A stretch of 14,717 bases of DNA from Streptomyces lilacinus. Lineage in GTDB: Bacteria; Actinomycetota; Actinomycetes; Streptomycetales; Streptomycetaceae. The position numbers were made by a program, and so were the translations under genes. The notes under the pieces were generated by a model that searched no databases, had not been told where the DNA came from, and was given only the letters and a program-made list of their open reading frames with translations. The stretch's first letter is position 1. Every line of letters starts with the position of its first letter. Positions 1 through 6,804 of the stretch are shown here, in pieces. The stretch is from the NCBI GenBank assembly GCA_000715685.1, contig KL569387.1, forward strand, positions 1-14,717. Reading direction: 5' to 3'.

Positions 1-1355
1 CCGCCGTTCTCGTCGGCGCGGGTCATCGACCACTGCGTGATTCCGATCCCCATCGACCGCACCGGCTCCGGCGGAAACGGCAGCGGCCTGCTGCGCACCA
101 TCTCCAGCTCCGTGCGCTCGGTGCGCTCGCCGGACAGCAGGTCGAGCATGACGTCCGCGCCGAAGCGGGTCGCACCGACGCCGAGTCCGGTGAAGCCCAG
201 CGCGTAGGCGACGCGGCCGCGGTGAGCGGTGCCGAAGAAGGCGGAGAAGCGCGAGCAGGTGTCGATGGCGCCGCCCCACGTGTGGGAGAAGCGGACGCCC
301 TCGAGCTGCGGGAAGCAGCGGAAGAAGTGCTCGGCGAGCCGCCGGTACGTGGGCGGGTGGTGGTCGTACTCGGCGCGGACGCCTCCGCCGTAGCGGTAGA
401 CGATGTCGTAGCCGCCCCACAGGACGCGGTTGTCGGCGGTCAGCCGGAAGTAGTGGAAGTGATTGGCGCTGTCGCTCAGACCCTGCCGGCGCCGCCAGCC
501 GACGGAGGCGAGCTGCCCCTCCGTCAGGGGCTCGGTCATCAGGGCGTAGTCGTAGACGGGCGCGATGTACGGGCGCAGCCGCTTGACCAGGGAGGGGAAG
601 GCGTTGGTGGCCAGCGCGGCGTGGCGGGCGAAGACGCGGCCGTAGGGGGTGCGGACGGCCACGCCGGAGCGGCGCGCGGAGAGTTCGGTGCCGGGCGTGT
701 ACTCGTAGACGCGGACGCCGAGGCGGAGGCAGGCGCGCTTGAGGCCCCAGGCGAGCTTTGCGGGGTGGAGCATGGCGACGCCGGTGCGGTTCCACAGGCC
801 GGCGAGGAAGGTCGGGGAGTCGACCTCGGCGCGCACGGCGTCCCGGTCGAGGAACGCGAGGCCGGTGACGCCGAGCGCCGCGGCCTCGGCGGCGGCCTCG
901 CGGAGCTCCTCGGCCTGGTGGGGGGCGGTGGCGACGTCGATCTCGCCGGTGCGTTCGAAGTCGCAGTCGATGCCGTGGCGGGCGAGGGCCGCCTCGAGGC
1001 CGTCGAGGTTGCGGCGGCCGAGCTCCTCGAGGGTGGTGAGCTCGGCCGGCCAGCGGGCGTGGCCGTTGGCCCAGCCGTGGGTCAGGGAGGCGGCGCAGAA
1101 GCCGCCGTTGCGGCCGGAGGCGGCCCAGCCCGCCTCCTGGCCCTCGATCAGGACGACGTCCCGGCCCGGGTCGCGCTCCTTGGCGCCCAGGGCGGTCCAC
1201 AGCCCGGAGTAGCCGCCGCCGACGACGAGCAGGTCGCAGTGCTCGTCGCCGACGAGGGCCGGCAGAGCCTCCGGCCGGGAGGGGTCGTCGAGCCAGTAGG
1301 GGTGGGGAGATGCGTCCGAAAGTGCTTTCACAGGGTTCATGGCACTGGTGGCCAT
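1..1355 (-). CDS. FAD-dependent amine oxidoreductase (DAO family, gamma-glutamylputrescine oxidase-like), 3' end cut by window edge
   Basis: The reading frame is open from an ATG at 1355 to the window edge, giving 451 residues. The C-terminus, probably about 20 residues, lies outside. The N-terminus carries a dinucleotide-binding loop, VGGGYSGL (residues 45-52), and ASGRNGG (79-85), both typical of glycine-oxidase/DAO-type flavoproteins. Near the C-terminus GFTGLGVGAT is the second FAD-contacting glycine loop of the same fold. An AGGAG sits 8 nt before the ATG and overlaps the stop of the upstream permease gene, so translation is probably coupled. A second in-frame ATG at 1340 is less well placed. 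Being the last visible gene of a polyamine transporter operon suggests that it oxidises putrescine or gamma-glutamylputrescine to an aminoaldehyde with release of ammonia and peroxide (PuuB-like). The substrate is inferred from context; other amines are possible. Confidence 0.85.
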   Translation of the reverse strand, partial: MATSAMNPVKALSDASPHPYWLDDPSRPEALPALVGDEHCDLLVVGGGYSGLWTALGAKERDPGRDVVLIEGQEAGWAASGRNGGFCAASLTHGWANGHARWPAELTTLEELGRRNLDGLEAALARHGIDCDFERTGEIDVATAPHQAEELREAAAEAAALGVTGLAFLDRDAVRAEVDSPTFLAGLWNRTGVAMLHPAKLAWGLKRACLRLGVRVYEYTPGTELSARRSGVAVRTPYGRVFARHAALATNAFPSLVKRLRPYIAPVYDYALMTEPLTEGQLASVGWRRRQGLSDSANHFHYFRLTADNRVLWGGYDIVYRYGGGVRAEYDHHPPTYRRLAEHFFRCFPQLEGVRFSHTWGGAIDTCSRFSAFFGTAHRGRVAYALGFTGLGVGATRFGADVMLDLLSGERTERTELEMVRSRPLPFPPEPVRSMGIGITQWSMTRADENG

Positions 1356-1360
1356 GGTTC

Positions 1361-2167
1361 TCAGCTCCTTTTTCGGCGTCTCCCCAGCAGTTGGCCGGCG
1401 AGGACGCACAGCACGGCGACGGCGAACATCGCCGTTCCGATGACATTGATTTGAACGGGAGTGCCTCGTTGCGCGGCTCCCCAGACGTACATGGGGAAGG
1501 TCACGGTCGACCCGGCGTTGAAGTTGGTGATGATGAAGTCGTCGAAGGACAGGGCGAAGGACAGCAGCGCGCCCGCGACGATGCCGGGGGCGGCGATGGG
1601 CAGGGTGACCTTGAGGAAGGTCTGCAGCGGGGTGGCGTAGAGGTCCTGCGCGGCCTGCTCGAGGCGGGGGTCCATGCTCATCACGCGCGCCTTGACGGCG
1701 GTGACCACGAAGCTCAGGCAGAACGTGATGTGGGCGATGAGGATGGTCCAGAAGCCGAAGCTGATGCCCATGTTGAGGAACAGCGTGGCCAGGGAGGCGG
1801 CCATGACGACCTCGGGCATGGCCATCGGCAGGAAGATCAGGCTGCCGACGGAGGAGCGGGCCCGGAAGCGGTAGCGGGCGAGCGCGAAGGCGATCAGCGT
1901 GCCCAGGACGGTCGCGCCGATCGTCGACCACAGGGCGATGCGCAGGCTCAGCGACAGCGAGCCGCACAGGTCGGCGACGCCGCAGGGGTCGGTCCAGGCG
2001 TCGGTGGAGAAGCGCTGCCAGTCGTAGTTGAACCGGCCGTTGGGCTTGTTGAACGAGAAGACCGTCACGACGACGTTGGGCAGGATCAGGAACGCGAGCG
2101 TGAGCAGCCCCGCGATGACCACCAGGTTGCGGCGCAGCCGGCGCGCGAGGGCGGAGAAAGCGGTCAT
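1361..2167 (-). CDS. potC: Polyamine ABC transporter permease, PotC-like
   Basis: 268 residues, the usual length for PotC-type inner permeases. Hydrophobic segments begin at about residues 14, 76, 108, 140, 190 and 245, consistent with six membrane passes. The EAA loop that docks on the ATPase is clear at about residues 170-195 (EQAAQDLYATP followed by LKVTLPIAAPG). The start ATG at 2167 shares one base with the TGA of the upstream permease (TGATG), a coupled arrangement, and the FAD oxidoreductase starts 5 nt after this gene's stop. With PotB it forms the membrane channel for putrescine/spermidine import. The polyamine assignment rests on order (ATPase, two permeases, amine oxidase) and on resemblance to PotC. 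A mannopine/opine-type importer of the same family is the main alternative. Confidence 0.88.
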   Translation of the reverse strand: MTAFSALARRLRRNLVVIAGLLTLAFLILPNVVVTVFSFNKPNGRFNYDWQRFSTDAWTDPCGVADLCGSLSLSLRIALWSTIGATVLGTLIAFALARYRFRARSSVGSLIFLPMAMPEVVMAASLATLFLNMGISFGFWTILIAHITFCLSFVVTAVKARVMSMDPRLEQAAQDLYATPLQTFLKVTLPIAAPGIVAGALLSFALSFDDFIITNFNAGSTVTFPMYVWGAAQRGTPVQINVIGTAMFAVAVLCVLAGQLLGRRRKRS

Positions 2168-3093
2168 CAGACGATGTCCTCCGTCCCGGACTTGCGGATG
2201 TAGACGGTGACCATGGCGAGGATCGCGGCCATGAGGATGAAGGAGAGGGCCGCGGCGGTGGGGTAGTCCAGGACGCGCAGGAACTGGGACTGGATGACGT
2301 TGCCGATCATCTTCTGGTCGGTGGAGCCGAGCAGTTCCGCGTTGATGTAGTCGCCGGTGGCGGGGATGAAGGTCAGCAGGGTGCCGGCCACGACGCCGGG
2401 CATGGACAGCGGGAAGGTCACCTTGCGGAAGACGGTGGCGGGCCGGGCGTAGAGGTCGCCGGCGGCCTCGTGGAGGCGGCTGTCGATGCGCTCGAGCGAG
2501 GTGTACAGCGGAAGGATCATGAACGGCAGGAAGTTGTAGGTCAGTCCGCAGACGACGGCGAGCGGGGTGGCGAGCACGCGGTGGCCCTCGGTGACGCCGA
2601 GCGCGTCGGTGACGGCGAGGACGTGCAGGGAGCCGAGGGCGCGGACGACGGGTCCTCCGTCGGAGAGGATCGTCTTCCAGGCGAGGGTGCGGATGAGGAA
2701 GCTGGTGAAGAAGGGGGCGATGACGAGCACCATGAGCAGGTGGCGCCAGCGGCCGGCCCGGAAGGCGATGAGGTACGCGAGCGGGTAGCCGAGCACGAGG
2801 CAGAGCGCGGTCGCGGTCGCGGCGTAGGCGACGGAGCGCAGGAACTGCGGGTAGTACTCGGTCAGGGCGTCGGCGTAGGTGGCGAAGTGCCAGGTGACCT
2901 TGAAGCCCTCTTCGAGGGAGCCGGTCTGGAGGGACGTCGAGGCCTGGTAGACGAGGGGGGCTGCGAAGAACACGAGCAGCCAGAGGATGCCGGGGAGCAG
3001 CAGCCAGTAGGGGACGAGCTTCTTGCGGCGGACGGACCGGTGGAGGGCGCCGTCGACAGGGGGTGCGGGAGGGTGGTCGGTCGCGAGCGTCAT
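2167..3093 (-). CDS. potB: Polyamine ABC transporter permease, PotB-like
   Basis: 308 residues. A polar N-terminal stretch of about 25 residues precedes the first membrane segment (YWLLLPGILWLLVFFAAPLV, about 29-48), followed by five more hydrophobic segments. The EAA motif for the ATPase is at about 209-233 (EAAGDLYARP, then FRKVTFPLSMPGVVAG). The segment after the first membrane helix is a PotB/H-type periplasmic loop. The start at ATG 3093 is only 2 nt past the PotA stop, with a purine-rich GAGAGGCGGGC in front. The frame stays open to 3456, but that extension would overlap PotA and reads as arginine-rich shadow, so it is rejected. It is the heterodimer partner of the following PotC-like permease. 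Confidence 0.88.
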   Translation of the reverse strand: MTLATDHPPAPPVDGALHRSVRRKKLVPYWLLLPGILWLLVFFAAPLVYQASTSLQTGSLEEGFKVTWHFATYADALTEYYPQFLRSVAYAATATALCLVLGYPLAYLIAFRAGRWRHLLMVLVIAPFFTSFLIRTLAWKTILSDGGPVVRALGSLHVLAVTDALGVTEGHRVLATPLAVVCGLTYNFLPFMILPLYTSLERIDSRLHEAAGDLYARPATVFRKVTFPLSMPGVVAGTLLTFIPATGDYINAELLGSTDQKMIGNVIQSQFLRVLDYPTAAALSFILMAAILAMVTVYIRKSGTEDIV

Positions 3094-3095
3094 TG

Positions 3096-4280
3096 TCAGG
3101 TGCCCGCCTCTCGCGCGTCGGGGACCGCCTCGAGCACGTCCGTGCCCGCCTCGATGTTCTGGGCGGCGTCCAGGCCGAAGGTGTGGGCCGGGTTCCAGTG
3201 CAGGACGACCTCGGCACCGGGGACGAGGCGGGAGTCGCGCTCGACGTTCTGCTCGTAGACGGACAGGCCGGAGCCGGCGGGGCTGTCGACGAGGTACTGG
3301 GTGGACACGCCGATGAAGCTCGACTGGGCGATGCGGCCGGTGACGCGGTTGCGGCCGTCGGCGACGGTGCCGGCGTCGTCGGCGTGGGTCAGGCTGATCT
3401 TCTCGGGCCGTATCCCGACCAGCAGCTTCTCGCCCGTCCGGGCGGTGGCTGTACATCGTGTCGCCGGAAGGGTGAGTTTGGTATCACCGGCGCGCAGAAG
3501 GATGTCGTCGCCCGTGGTGTCCAGGACGTCGGCGGTGATGAGGTTGGAGGTGCCGAGGAAGTTGGCGACGAAGGTGCTGCGCGGCGTCTCGTAGAGGTCG
3601 GTGGGGGTGCCGAGCTGCTCGACCCGGCCCGCGTTCATCACCGCGACGGTGTCGGCCATGGTCATCGCCTCCTCCTGGTCGTGGGTGACGTGGATGAAGG
3701 TGATGCCGACCTCGGTCTGGATGCGCTTGAGCTCGAGCTGCATCTCGCGGCGCAGCTTGAGGTCGAGGGCGCCGAGCGGCTCGTCGAGGAGCAGCACGTC
3801 GGGGTGGTTGATGAGGGCGCGGGCGACGGCGACGCGCTGCTGCTGGCCGCCGGAGAGCTGGTGGGGCCGGCGGCGGGCGAGGTCGCCGAGCTGGACGAGG
3901 TCGAGCATCTCGCCGACCTGCTTCTTGACGGACTTGATGCCGCGCCGGCGGAGGCCGAAGGCGACGTTCTCGTAGATGTCCAGGTGCGGGAAGAGCGCGT
4001 AGTTCTGGAAGACGGTGTTGACGGACCGCTTGTACGGGGGCAGGGCGGTGACGTCACGGCCGGCGAGCTCGACGGTGCCGGTGGTGGGCTCCTCCAGGCC
4101 GGCGATCATGCGCAGCGTGGTGGTCTTGCCGCAGCCCGAGGCACCGAGCAGGGCGAAGAAGGAACCGGCGGGCACGGACAGGTCGAGCGGGTGCACGGCG
4201 GTGAAGTCGCCGTACGTCTTGCTGATGCCGGCGAGGCGGACGTCGGTGCCGCTGGTGCCGGGAGTGGCGGTTGCCGTCAT
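3096..4280 (-). CDS. potA: Polyamine ABC transporter ATP-binding protein, PotA-like
   Basis: 394 residues from ATG 4280. It has a complete and canonical nucleotide-binding domain: Walker A GASGCGKT (about 46-53), Q-loop FQNYALFPH (Gln 92), signature LSGGQQQR (142-149), Walker B VLLLDEP (162-168), and switch His 200 in HVTHDQEEA. A C-terminal TOBE-type region follows, with VGIRPEKISL, as in PotA/MalK ATPases. It powers import through the two permeases encoded just downstream. The frame is open back to an ATG at 4328. That longer form begins MSLLPV, contains a rare TTA codon and looks less like family N-termini, so 4280 is preferred, although neither start has a strong Shine-Dalgarno. No binding-protein gene is adjacent; the likely partner is the lipoprotein gene ending at 8563. 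Confidence 0.9.
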   Translation of the reverse strand: MTATATPGTSGTDVRLAGISKTYGDFTAVHPLDLSVPAGSFFALLGASGCGKTTTLRMIAGLEEPTTGTVELAGRDVTALPPYKRSVNTVFQNYALFPHLDIYENVAFGLRRRGIKSVKKQVGEMLDLVQLGDLARRRPHQLSGGQQQRVAVARALINHPDVLLLDEPLGALDLKLRREMQLELKRIQTEVGITFIHVTHDQEEAMTMADTVAVMNAGRVEQLGTPTDLYETPRSTFVANFLGTSNLITADVLDTTGDDILLRAGDTKLTLPATRCTATARTGEKLLVGIRPEKISLTHADDAGTVADGRNRVTGRIAQSSFIGVSTQYLVDSPAGSGLSVYEQNVERDSRLVPGAEVVLHWNPAHTFGLDAAQNIEAGTDVLEAVPDAREAGT

Positions 4281-4382
4281 GGTCTGGATCCAGGGGGTTC
4301 GGGGAACGCAAACAGGTAACAGTGACATACGGCCTCGCCCTGTCCGAATCGGGCCGTGTCGTGTACCGCCGGCGGGCGCCCT

Positions 4383-4664
4383 TCAGGACGTCGCGGGACG
4401 TGGTCGCTGCTCCGGACCCGGCCGGCGCGCGGCTCCCGGGGCGCGCGGCCCGCGCGTCCGCGGCGGGTGGTTCCGGGGCGCGTTCGGCCCGATGACGGCG
4501 GCGGCCGCGCCGGCCGGCGCGGCCGTCTCGTGGCGGAGCGGCTCGGTGCCGATGGCGGGGGCGACGGCCGCGTGCTCGCGGCCCGACGTGCCCGGCCGCG
4601 GGCGGCCTCCGATGTACTGCGCGCCTCCGGCGAACCGTTCCGCCACGTCGAGACGATGATCCAT
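4383..4664 (-). pseudogene. N-terminal remnant of an aldehyde dehydrogenase at the head of the pot operon
   Basis: A 93-residue frame starts at ATG 4664 behind a strong GGAGGAG about 8 nt upstream, so initiation looks real. Residues 8-32 (ERFAGGAQYIGGRPRPGTSG and following) match the N-terminal beta-strand entry of aldehyde dehydrogenases (compare YIDGEFRDAADGRTTEVINPATG in the intact paralogue at 9847-11298), and PAIGTEPL corresponds to PATGE. After about residue 50 the match stops and the tail is Pro/Arg/Ala-rich. No NAD-binding region, catalytic Glu or Cys segment occurs in any minus frame before PotA. An intact enzyme would need about 480 residues, so about 85-90% of the gene is missing. 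Some streptomycetes carry a full dehydrogenase here (from memory), probably for aminobutyraldehyde. It could instead be a small unrelated protein, but the GG-YIGG-PGTSG-PA-GTE pattern makes that less likely. Confidence 0.6.
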
Positions 4665-4730
4665 CGCGCACACTCCTCCGCCGACCGCGCGCCTGGGGAC
4701 AGGCGTGGCTCCCACCGGAATGGTTTGCTG

Positions 4731-4759
4731 ATCCTGGCAGAGGAGACGGATCCCAACAA
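4731..4759 (-). promoter_or_regulatory. Candidate sigma70/HrdB-type promoter of the pot operon
   Basis: On the minus strand TTGTTG (4759-4754) and CAGGAT (4736-4731) are separated by exactly 17 nt. This is a reasonable streptomycete -35/-10 pair, about 60 nt upstream of the remnant dehydrogenase ATG. The -35 overlaps the proximal Lrp-type box at 4757-4771, which would suit repression or polymerase contact. Assigned by eye; no start-site data. Confidence 0.45.
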
Positions 4760-4802
4760 GGGATTCCGTCGCGACTTTTTGGCCGCGCGACGGATTCCGC
4801 TA
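4757..4802. promoter_or_regulatory. Paired 15-bp operator-like boxes upstream of the pot operon
   Basis: Box P1 (4757-4771, read on minus) is CGACGGAATCCCTTG and box P2 (4788-4802, read on plus) is CGACGGATTCCGCTA. Their centres (4764 and 4795) are 31 bp apart. P2 contains the palindrome CGGATTCCG. Together the two also form an inverted repeat, 13 bp per arm with one mismatch (4761-4773 and 4786-4798, 12-nt loop). The same motif with the same 31-bp spacing recurs at 11391-11436 beside the lrp-type regulator gene. Proposed as binding sites for that regulator (inference). Confidence 0.5.
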
Positions 4803-4830
4803 CAGATTCGCGAGGGATGCGATGAGTGCG

Positions 4831-4856
4831 GGGGGCGGTACCGACGGACCGCCCCC
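4831..4856 (-). terminator. GC-rich hairpin terminator after the first DUF4190 gene
   Basis: Arms GGGGGCGGT (4831-4839) and ACCGCCCCC (4848-4856) pair perfectly around an 8-nt loop, starting 4 nt past the stop of the minus-strand gene ending at 4861. There is no U-tract, as is common in streptomycete terminators. It also separates this gene from the pot-operon control region. Confidence 0.65.
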
Positions 4857-4860
4857 GGCG

Positions 4861-5316
4861 TCAGCTGATGCCGAACAGGCTGGCGAAGAAGAGCGCCCCG
4901 AGCAGCGGCAGCAGCACCGTCGCCACGATGCCGCAGACCAGACCGGCGGTCGCCGCGCCCTTGTTGGTGGCCTCGCCCTTGGTCGCCTTGGAGCGGCCGA
5001 TCGCGCCGAAGATGATCGCGAGGATGCCCAGGATCATGCCGAGGAACCACAGCACGAAGGTGACGCTGAAGACGACGCCGATGATGCCCAGGACCAGACC
5101 CGTGGTGCCCATGCCGTTGCTGGGCTGCATGGGCATGACGCCGTAGGCCGGGGCCGCCGGGTACGCCTGCATGGGCGGAGCGGGCTGGACCGGGGGCGCG
5201 GGCGGGTAGGCGGCGGAGCCGGGGTAGCCGTAGCCGGGCTGCTGGGGCGGCTGCGGCGGGACGGGCGGCTGGTTCGGCGGCTGGGCCGCATAGGGGTTGG
5301 ACTGATAGTCGGACAT
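4861..5316 (-). CDS. DUF4190 domain small membrane protein (first paralogue)
   Basis: 151 residues. The first 65 are a Pro/Gln/Tyr/Ala-rich, probably disordered cytoplasmic tail (PPNQPPVPPQPPQQPGYGYP and similar). Two hydrophobic hairpin segments follow: about 72-104 (LVLGIIGVVFS through LGILAIIFGAIGRSKA) and about 120-150 (AATAGLVCGIVATVLLPLLGALFF). The loop GAIGRSKATKGEATNKG is the DUF4190 signature. The ATG at 5316 has AGGAGG about 11 nt upstream; a TAGGCT (5355-5350, minus) may be its -10. Function unknown: such proteins are common in actinobacteria and may act as membrane anchors. A paralogue lies beyond the NADAR gene at 5835-6689. Confidence 0.82.
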   Translation of the reverse strand: MSDYQSNPYAAQPPNQPPVPPQPPQQPGYGYPGSAAYPPAPPVQPAPPMQAYPAAPAYGVMPMQPSNGMGTTGLVLGIIGVVFSVTFVLWFLGMILGILAIIFGAIGRSKATKGEATNKGAATAGLVCGIVATVLLPLLGALFFASLFGIS

Positions 5317-5418
5317 TGTGAGGATCCCCTCCTGTTGATGTGCCGGGCAAGCCTATGGGGAGCCAGCCCCTTGGAGCCGCCCGGTCCGGTTGTCGGTCGT
5401 GGATGCCACACTCGGGGC

Positions 5419-6036
5419 ATGGCAACGAGTGGGATCACGGGGCGGGTCGACGCCGACGGGCCGCGGTCGGTGGCGGAGCTGACGGCGCTCGTGGAGCGCG
5501 GCGAGCGGGTCGAGTACGTCTTCTTCTGGGGCCACCGGCCGCGCCGGGACGGCGGCGTGGGGCCCGGCTGCTTCAGTCAGTGGTGGCCGTCGCCCTTCAC
5601 GGTCGACGGCGTGGAGTACGCCACCGCCGAGCACTGGATGATGGCCGGCAAGGCCCGGCTCTTCGGCGACACGGACGCCGAGCAGCAGGTGTTGGCCGCC
5701 GGCCATCCCAAGCAGGCGAAGGACGCGGGTCGTTCGGTGCGCGGCTTCGACGAGGAGGAGTGGGCCCGGCACCGCTTCGCGCTGGTCGTCGAGGGAAGCG
5801 TGCACAAGTTCGGGCAGCACGCGGCGCTGGGCGCCTATCTGCTGGGCACCGGCGGGCGGGTGCTGGTGGAGGCGAGCCCGCTGGACCGCGTCTGGGGCAC
5901 GGGCCTCGCCGCCGACGCCGAGGGGGCCGACGACCCGGCCCGCTGGCGAGGGCTCAATCTGCTGGGCTTCGCGCTGATGGAGGCGACGTCATCGTCGTCG
6001 ACTCCCTCGCTCGTGGTGGAGTCGTGGGTGATGTAG
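5419..6036 (+). CDS. NADAR (YbiA/DUF1768) family protein with altered C-terminus
   Basis: 205 residues from ATG 5419. NADAR motifs are clear: FFWGHRP (about 35-41), CFSQWWPSPF and ATAEHWMMAGKARLF (about 52-81), HKFGQH (about 130-135) and LDRVWGTGL (about 155-163). NADAR proteins are N-glycosidases. E. coli YbiA acts on damaged riboflavin intermediates, and relatives remove ADP-ribose from guanine in DNA or act around phage defence; which applies here cannot be read from sequence. The family normally ends soon after GLNLLGFALMEA; here a tail ATSSSSTPSLVVESWVM follows, translated from DNA that is antisense coding in the neighbouring DUF4190 gene. The 3' end therefore looks fused (see findings). 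No strong Shine-Dalgarno is visible. It diverges from the first DUF4190 gene across about 100 bp. Confidence 0.82.
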   Translation: MATSGITGRVDADGPRSVAELTALVERGERVEYVFFWGHRPRRDGGVGPGCFSQWWPSPFTVDGVEYATAEHWMMAGKARLFGDTDAEQQVLAAGHPKQAKDAGRSVRGFDEEEWARHRFALVVEGSVHKFGQHAALGAYLLGTGGRVLVEASPLDRVWGTGLAADAEGADDPARWRGLNLLGFALMEATSSSSTPSLVVESWVM

Positions 6037-6689
6037 ACGACGAGCATGAGGGCCGTGGCCAGCAGCGCCACCCCGCCGAGGATCAGCCCGGCCAGCGCCT
6101 GGCCGCCGTTGGTGGCCTCCCCCGAGCGCGCCTTGCCGCGGCCGATCGCGCCGAAGACGATCGCGAGGATGCCGCAGACGACCCCGAGGAGGATGGTGGG
6201 GGCCAGCACCGTGCCGACGATGCCCAGCACGAGGGCGGCCACGCCCAGGCCGTTGTTGGGCCCCGTTACCGGGGCGGGCCAGCCCTGTCCGTACGCCGGG
6301 CCGGGATACCCGTAGGCGCCGGTGCCGTACGCGGTCTGCCCGTAGGGCCCGGGAGCGTACGGGCCGGCGGGCCCGGCGCCGGGGCCGTACGGGGTCTGGG
6401 GCTGCGGGTAGCCGTACGGGCCGCTCGGGTACGCGCTCGGCGTGCCCGGCCCGGTCGGGGCGAGCGGCACGGGAGGCACCGCGTCCTGCGGCGGGGCGGC
6501 GGGGGCCGGCGCGGGGGTGGCCGGGGGCGCCGCGGGGAAGCCCGTGGCCTGCGGGGGCAGGGGCTGCGAGGGCTGCGGCGGCGCGGTCTCCGGCGGGGTC
6601 GCGGGCTTCTCGAGCCGCACGCGCGGCTCCGGCGGAGCCCAGGGGTCCGCGTTGTGCCGCTCCTGCCGCCCGTCGTCCGTCTCGGACAT
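5835..6689 (-). CDS. DUF4190 domain membrane protein (second paralogue) with read-through C-terminus
   Basis: 284 residues from ATG 6689, preceded by GGGAGGG; in-frame upstream ATGs at 6701 and 6716 lack this. The N-terminal half is Pro/Gly/Tyr/Ala low complexity with repeated GPYG/AYG units. Membrane segments lie at about 150-185 (VAALVLGIVGTVLAP then CGILAIVFGAIGRGKA) and about 196-217 (LAGLILGGVALLATALMLVVYI), with the DUF4190 loop GAIGRGKARSGEATNGG between them. After the last segment a natural-looking acidic end (STTSEGVDDDD) runs straight into about 50 Ser/Pro/Arg-rich residues that are simply the antisense of the NADAR gene's 3' end. The normal stop codon has evidently been lost. The overlap with the convergent NADAR gene is 202 bp. 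Function unknown. Confidence 0.75.
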   Translation of the reverse strand: MSETDDGRQERHNADPWAPPEPRVRLEKPATPPETAPPQPSQPLPPQATGFPAAPPATPAPAPAAPPQDAVPPVPLAPTGPGTPSAYPSGPYGYPQPQTPYGPGAGPAGPYAPGPYGQTAYGTGAYGYPGPAYGQGWPAPVTGPNNGLGVAALVLGIVGTVLAPTILLGVVCGILAIVFGAIGRGKARSGEATNGGQALAGLILGGVALLATALMLVVYITHDSTTSEGVDDDDVASISAKPSRLSPRQRAGSSAPSASAARPVPQTRSSGLASTSTRPPVPSR

Positions 6690-6804
6690 GACCCTCCCCA
6701 TTCGGTACCCCGTCATGCTAAGGCCTGGGCGGGGGCCGGGAGCCCCCCGCGCATACGATGATCAGCACGCCGTCGACCCGAACCGAACAGCCGTGGAGGC
6801 CCGC

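Noticed and set aside
1321..1329. AGTGCTTTC occurs at 1321-1329 and again at 11401-11409
   Set aside because: One copy is inside the FAD oxidoreductase coding region; a 9-base match without shared flanks is likely chance.
222..1454. A 410-codon plus-strand frame opposite the FAD oxidoreductase
   Set aside because: Gly/Ala/Val/Glu-rich composition typical of an antisense shadow in high-GC DNA; the minus strand carries clear flavoprotein motifs.
2167..3456. Extension of the PotB frame upstream to 3456
   Set aside because: The added part overlaps PotA and is Arg/Pro/His-rich; ATG 3093 sits 2 nt past the PotA stop as expected in an operon.
4281..4328. Longer PotA start at ATG 4328 with a TTA codon, hinting at bldA control
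   Set aside because: The extra residues (MSLLPVCVPRTPWIQT) do not look like family N-termini and the Shine-Dalgarno is no better, so the TTA is probably untranslated.
6300..6600. Dense short GC repeats that look like a tandem array
   Set aside because: They encode the Pro/Gly/Tyr-rich tail of the DUF4190 protein; codon-level low complexity explains them.
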